Origin: Paraburkholderia elongata
GTDB lineage: Bacteria; Pseudomonadota; Gammaproteobacteria; Burkholderiales; Burkholderiaceae
Length of the DNA: 64,000 nucleotides
Assembly (NCBI RefSeq): GCF_013177735.1
Contig: NZ_WOEZ01000174.1
Location: 1 to 64,000, forward strand
Direction: 5' to 3'
The notes below the pieces were generated by a model, which was given only the letters and a program-made list of their open reading frames with translations, did not search any database and had not been told where the DNA came from. Shown here in pieces: positions 62,869 to 64,000 of this stretch. The position numbers and the translations under genes were made by a program. Each line of letters starts with the position of its first letter. Positions within the stretch are counted from its first letter, which is position 1.

Positions 62869-63743
62869 TCGCGCCACTCAGCCAGGCCGTACGCGGCCAA
62901 CCGATGCCCGAGATTGCGGAGCCCGTGATCGAGGTGATCGACATCACCAAGCGCTACGGCCGCAACATCGTGCATCAGCATCTGAATTTCGACGTGCGGC
63001 GCGGCGAGATCGTCTCGATCGTCGGCGGGTCGGGCTCGGGCAAGACCACGCTGGTGCGTCAGATTCTCGGCTTGGAGCGGCCGTCGTCGGGAAGCATCAA
63101 GCTGTTTGGTCAGGACATTGCCACCATTTCGCCTGAAGCCGCGCTGCTCATGCGCAGCCGTTCCGGGATGCTGTTTCAGCGCGGTGCGCTGTTCTCGTCG
63201 CTCTCGGTGTTCGACAACGTCGCGCAGCCGTTGCGCGAACTCGGCAAGGTGCCCGAGGACCTGCTGCGCGACATCGTGATGCTCAAGCTCGAGATGGTCG
63301 GCTTGCCGTGCAAGCACGCGTCGAAGATGCCGTCGGCGCTCTCGGGCGGGATGATCAAGCGCGTGGGTATTGCGCGCGCCATCGCGCTCGAACCCGAGCT
63401 GCTGTTTCTCGACGAACCGACCGCCGGCCTCGATCCGCAGGCGTCCGACGAATTCGTCGAACTTATTTCCGCGCTGCATCGCGCGCTCGGTCTGACGGTG
63501 GTGATGGTCACGCACGATCTCGACACGATGATCGCACTGTCCACCCGCGTCGCCGTGCTGGCGGATCGCAAGGTGCTGGTCGCCGCGCCGGTCGAAGAGG
63601 CGGCGGGCGTCGATCATCCTTTTATCCGCGAATATTTCCTCGGCCTGCGCGGGCGTCGCGCGCTGCAGGCGCTGCCGCCGGAACGCCGCGCGAAATTGCC
63701 GCGCGCGGCGCTCGAATCGGCATCGTCCGAATTGCCGCTGTGA
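62865..63743 (+). CDS. MCE/Mla-type ABC transporter ATP-binding protein
   Basis: 292 residues. Walker A GGSGSGKTT near residue 53; Q-loop region FQRGALFSSLSVFDNV; signature LSGGMIKRVGIARA; Walker B LLFLDEPTAGLDP; switch His in VTHDLD. It is closest to MlaF. A C-terminal basic extension of about 30 residues (RRALQALPPERRAKLPR) is present. It is translationally coupled to the permease and followed after 16 bp by the MCE gene. Confidence 0.94.
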   Translation: MIAPLSQAVRGQPMPEIAEPVIEVIDITKRYGRNIVHQHLNFDVRRGEIVSIVGGSGSGKTTLVRQILGLERPSSGSIKLFGQDIATISPEAALLMRSRSGMLFQRGALFSSLSVFDNVAQPLRELGKVPEDLLRDIVMLKLEMVGLPCKHASKMPSALSGGMIKRVGIARAIALEPELLFLDEPTAGLDPQASDEFVELISALHRALGLTVVMVTHDLDTMIALSTRVAVLADRKVLVAAPVEEAAGVDHPFIREYFLGLRGRRALQALPPERRAKLPRAALESASSELPL

Positions 63744-63759
63744 ACCAGGGAACCTGACA

Positions 63760-64000
63760 ATGGAAAACAAATCACATGCCTTCTGGGCCGGGATCTTCAC
63801 GGTGGCCTTGCTGGCTGCAATCGCAGTGGCGGGTTTCTTGTTCAACGTCGACCGTTCCGTGCGGGTGCCGTACGATCTGATTGCCCGCACCAATGTCACG
63901 GGGCTCTATACCGACGCGGCGGTGCGCTATCGCGGGCTCGACGTCGGCAAGGTGCAGTCGATCAAATTCGATCGGGATCATCCGGGCCAGATTCTGATCC
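63760..64000 (+). CDS. MCE-family (MlaD-like) lipid-transport protein, partial
   Basis: About 80 codons are visible before the window ends. One N-terminal membrane helix (SHAFWAGIFTVALLAAIAVA) precedes the start of the MCE domain (VTGLYTDAAVRYRGLDVGKVQSI). It would form the periplasmic lipid-binding ring of the transporter whose permease and ATPase genes come first. GGAACC lies before the ATG at 63760. Confidence 0.9.
   Translation, partial: MENKSHAFWAGIFTVALLAAIAVAGFLFNVDRSVRVPYDLIARTNVTGLYTDAAVRYRGLDVGKVQSIKFDRDHPGQILI

Overview
The window reads as a chromosomal segment of a Paraburkholderia/Burkholderia-type betaproteobacterium. The evidence is high GC, dense operons, a Porin_4-type outer-membrane porin, methionine synthase split over two genes, aceK beside a MerR (LiuR-like) regulator, a PhaM-like granule protein, the small families DUF1840, DUF3567 and DUF3108, and coaX-birA next to an MCE/Mla-type lipid transporter. 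I saw no rRNA, tRNA, CRISPR array, prophage or plasmid functions. The one clear mobile element is an IS481-family insertion sequence.

Layout. 1-9.5 kb: partial SBF-like transporter, glycine-rich exported protein, porin, LysR regulator, fused isobutyryl-CoA mutase IcmF and a nitronate monooxygenase-like flavoprotein. 9.7-17.8 kb: a fluoroacetate-dehalogenase-like hydrolase, divergent Lrp/EamA exporter, a minus-strand operon (HMG-CoA lyase, YbaK-like deacylase, DUF1289, MaoC, MBL hydrolase with an apparent frameshift), GhrA-like reductase and an RBBP9-like hydrolase. 17.8-23.5 kb: orphan sulfate-binding protein converging on bioA-bioF-bioD-bioB. 23.5-26.6 kb: the IS481 element between two 152-bp inverted repeat arms, then an exported hydrolase.

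27.2-34.0 kb: one long minus-strand operon, merR-aceK-can-thiolase-SDR-acyl-CoA dehydrogenase-ychJ. It starts at a MerR-style promoter with a 19-bp spacer and ends at a clear terminator. 34.1-44.7 kb: MBL hydrolase plus CrtI-like oxidoreductase, a DppA-like binding protein, BtuF-like protein, SDR, dsbA, SPOR protein, argS, DUF1840. 44.7-49.5 kb: small lysine-rich exported protein, the two halves of MetH and DUF3567. 49.6-59.9 kb: PcaD-like hydrolase, DUF3108 protein, divergent IclR/FAH pair, orphan amino-acid-binding protein, enoyl-CoA hydratase, phaM-like gene, an unexplained 585-bp region, a diiron desaturase-like gene and rfaE2. 59.9-64 kb: coaX, birA and the start of an MCE-type ABC transporter operon.

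Acting together: acyl-CoA and branched-chain carbon handling recurs (IcmF, HMG-CoA lyase, thiolase, acyl-CoA dehydrogenase, MaoC, enoyl-CoA hydratase) beside the AceK glyoxylate switch and a PHA granule protein. Two proteins are clear cobalamin users (IcmF, MetH) and a BtuF-like protein is present. Biotin is both made (bioAFDB) and attached (birA). I found no clearly undescribed system. The best leads are the palindromic IS481 locus, the MerR-controlled operon, the nested hairpin between sbp and bioB, and the structured region before the desaturase-like gene.
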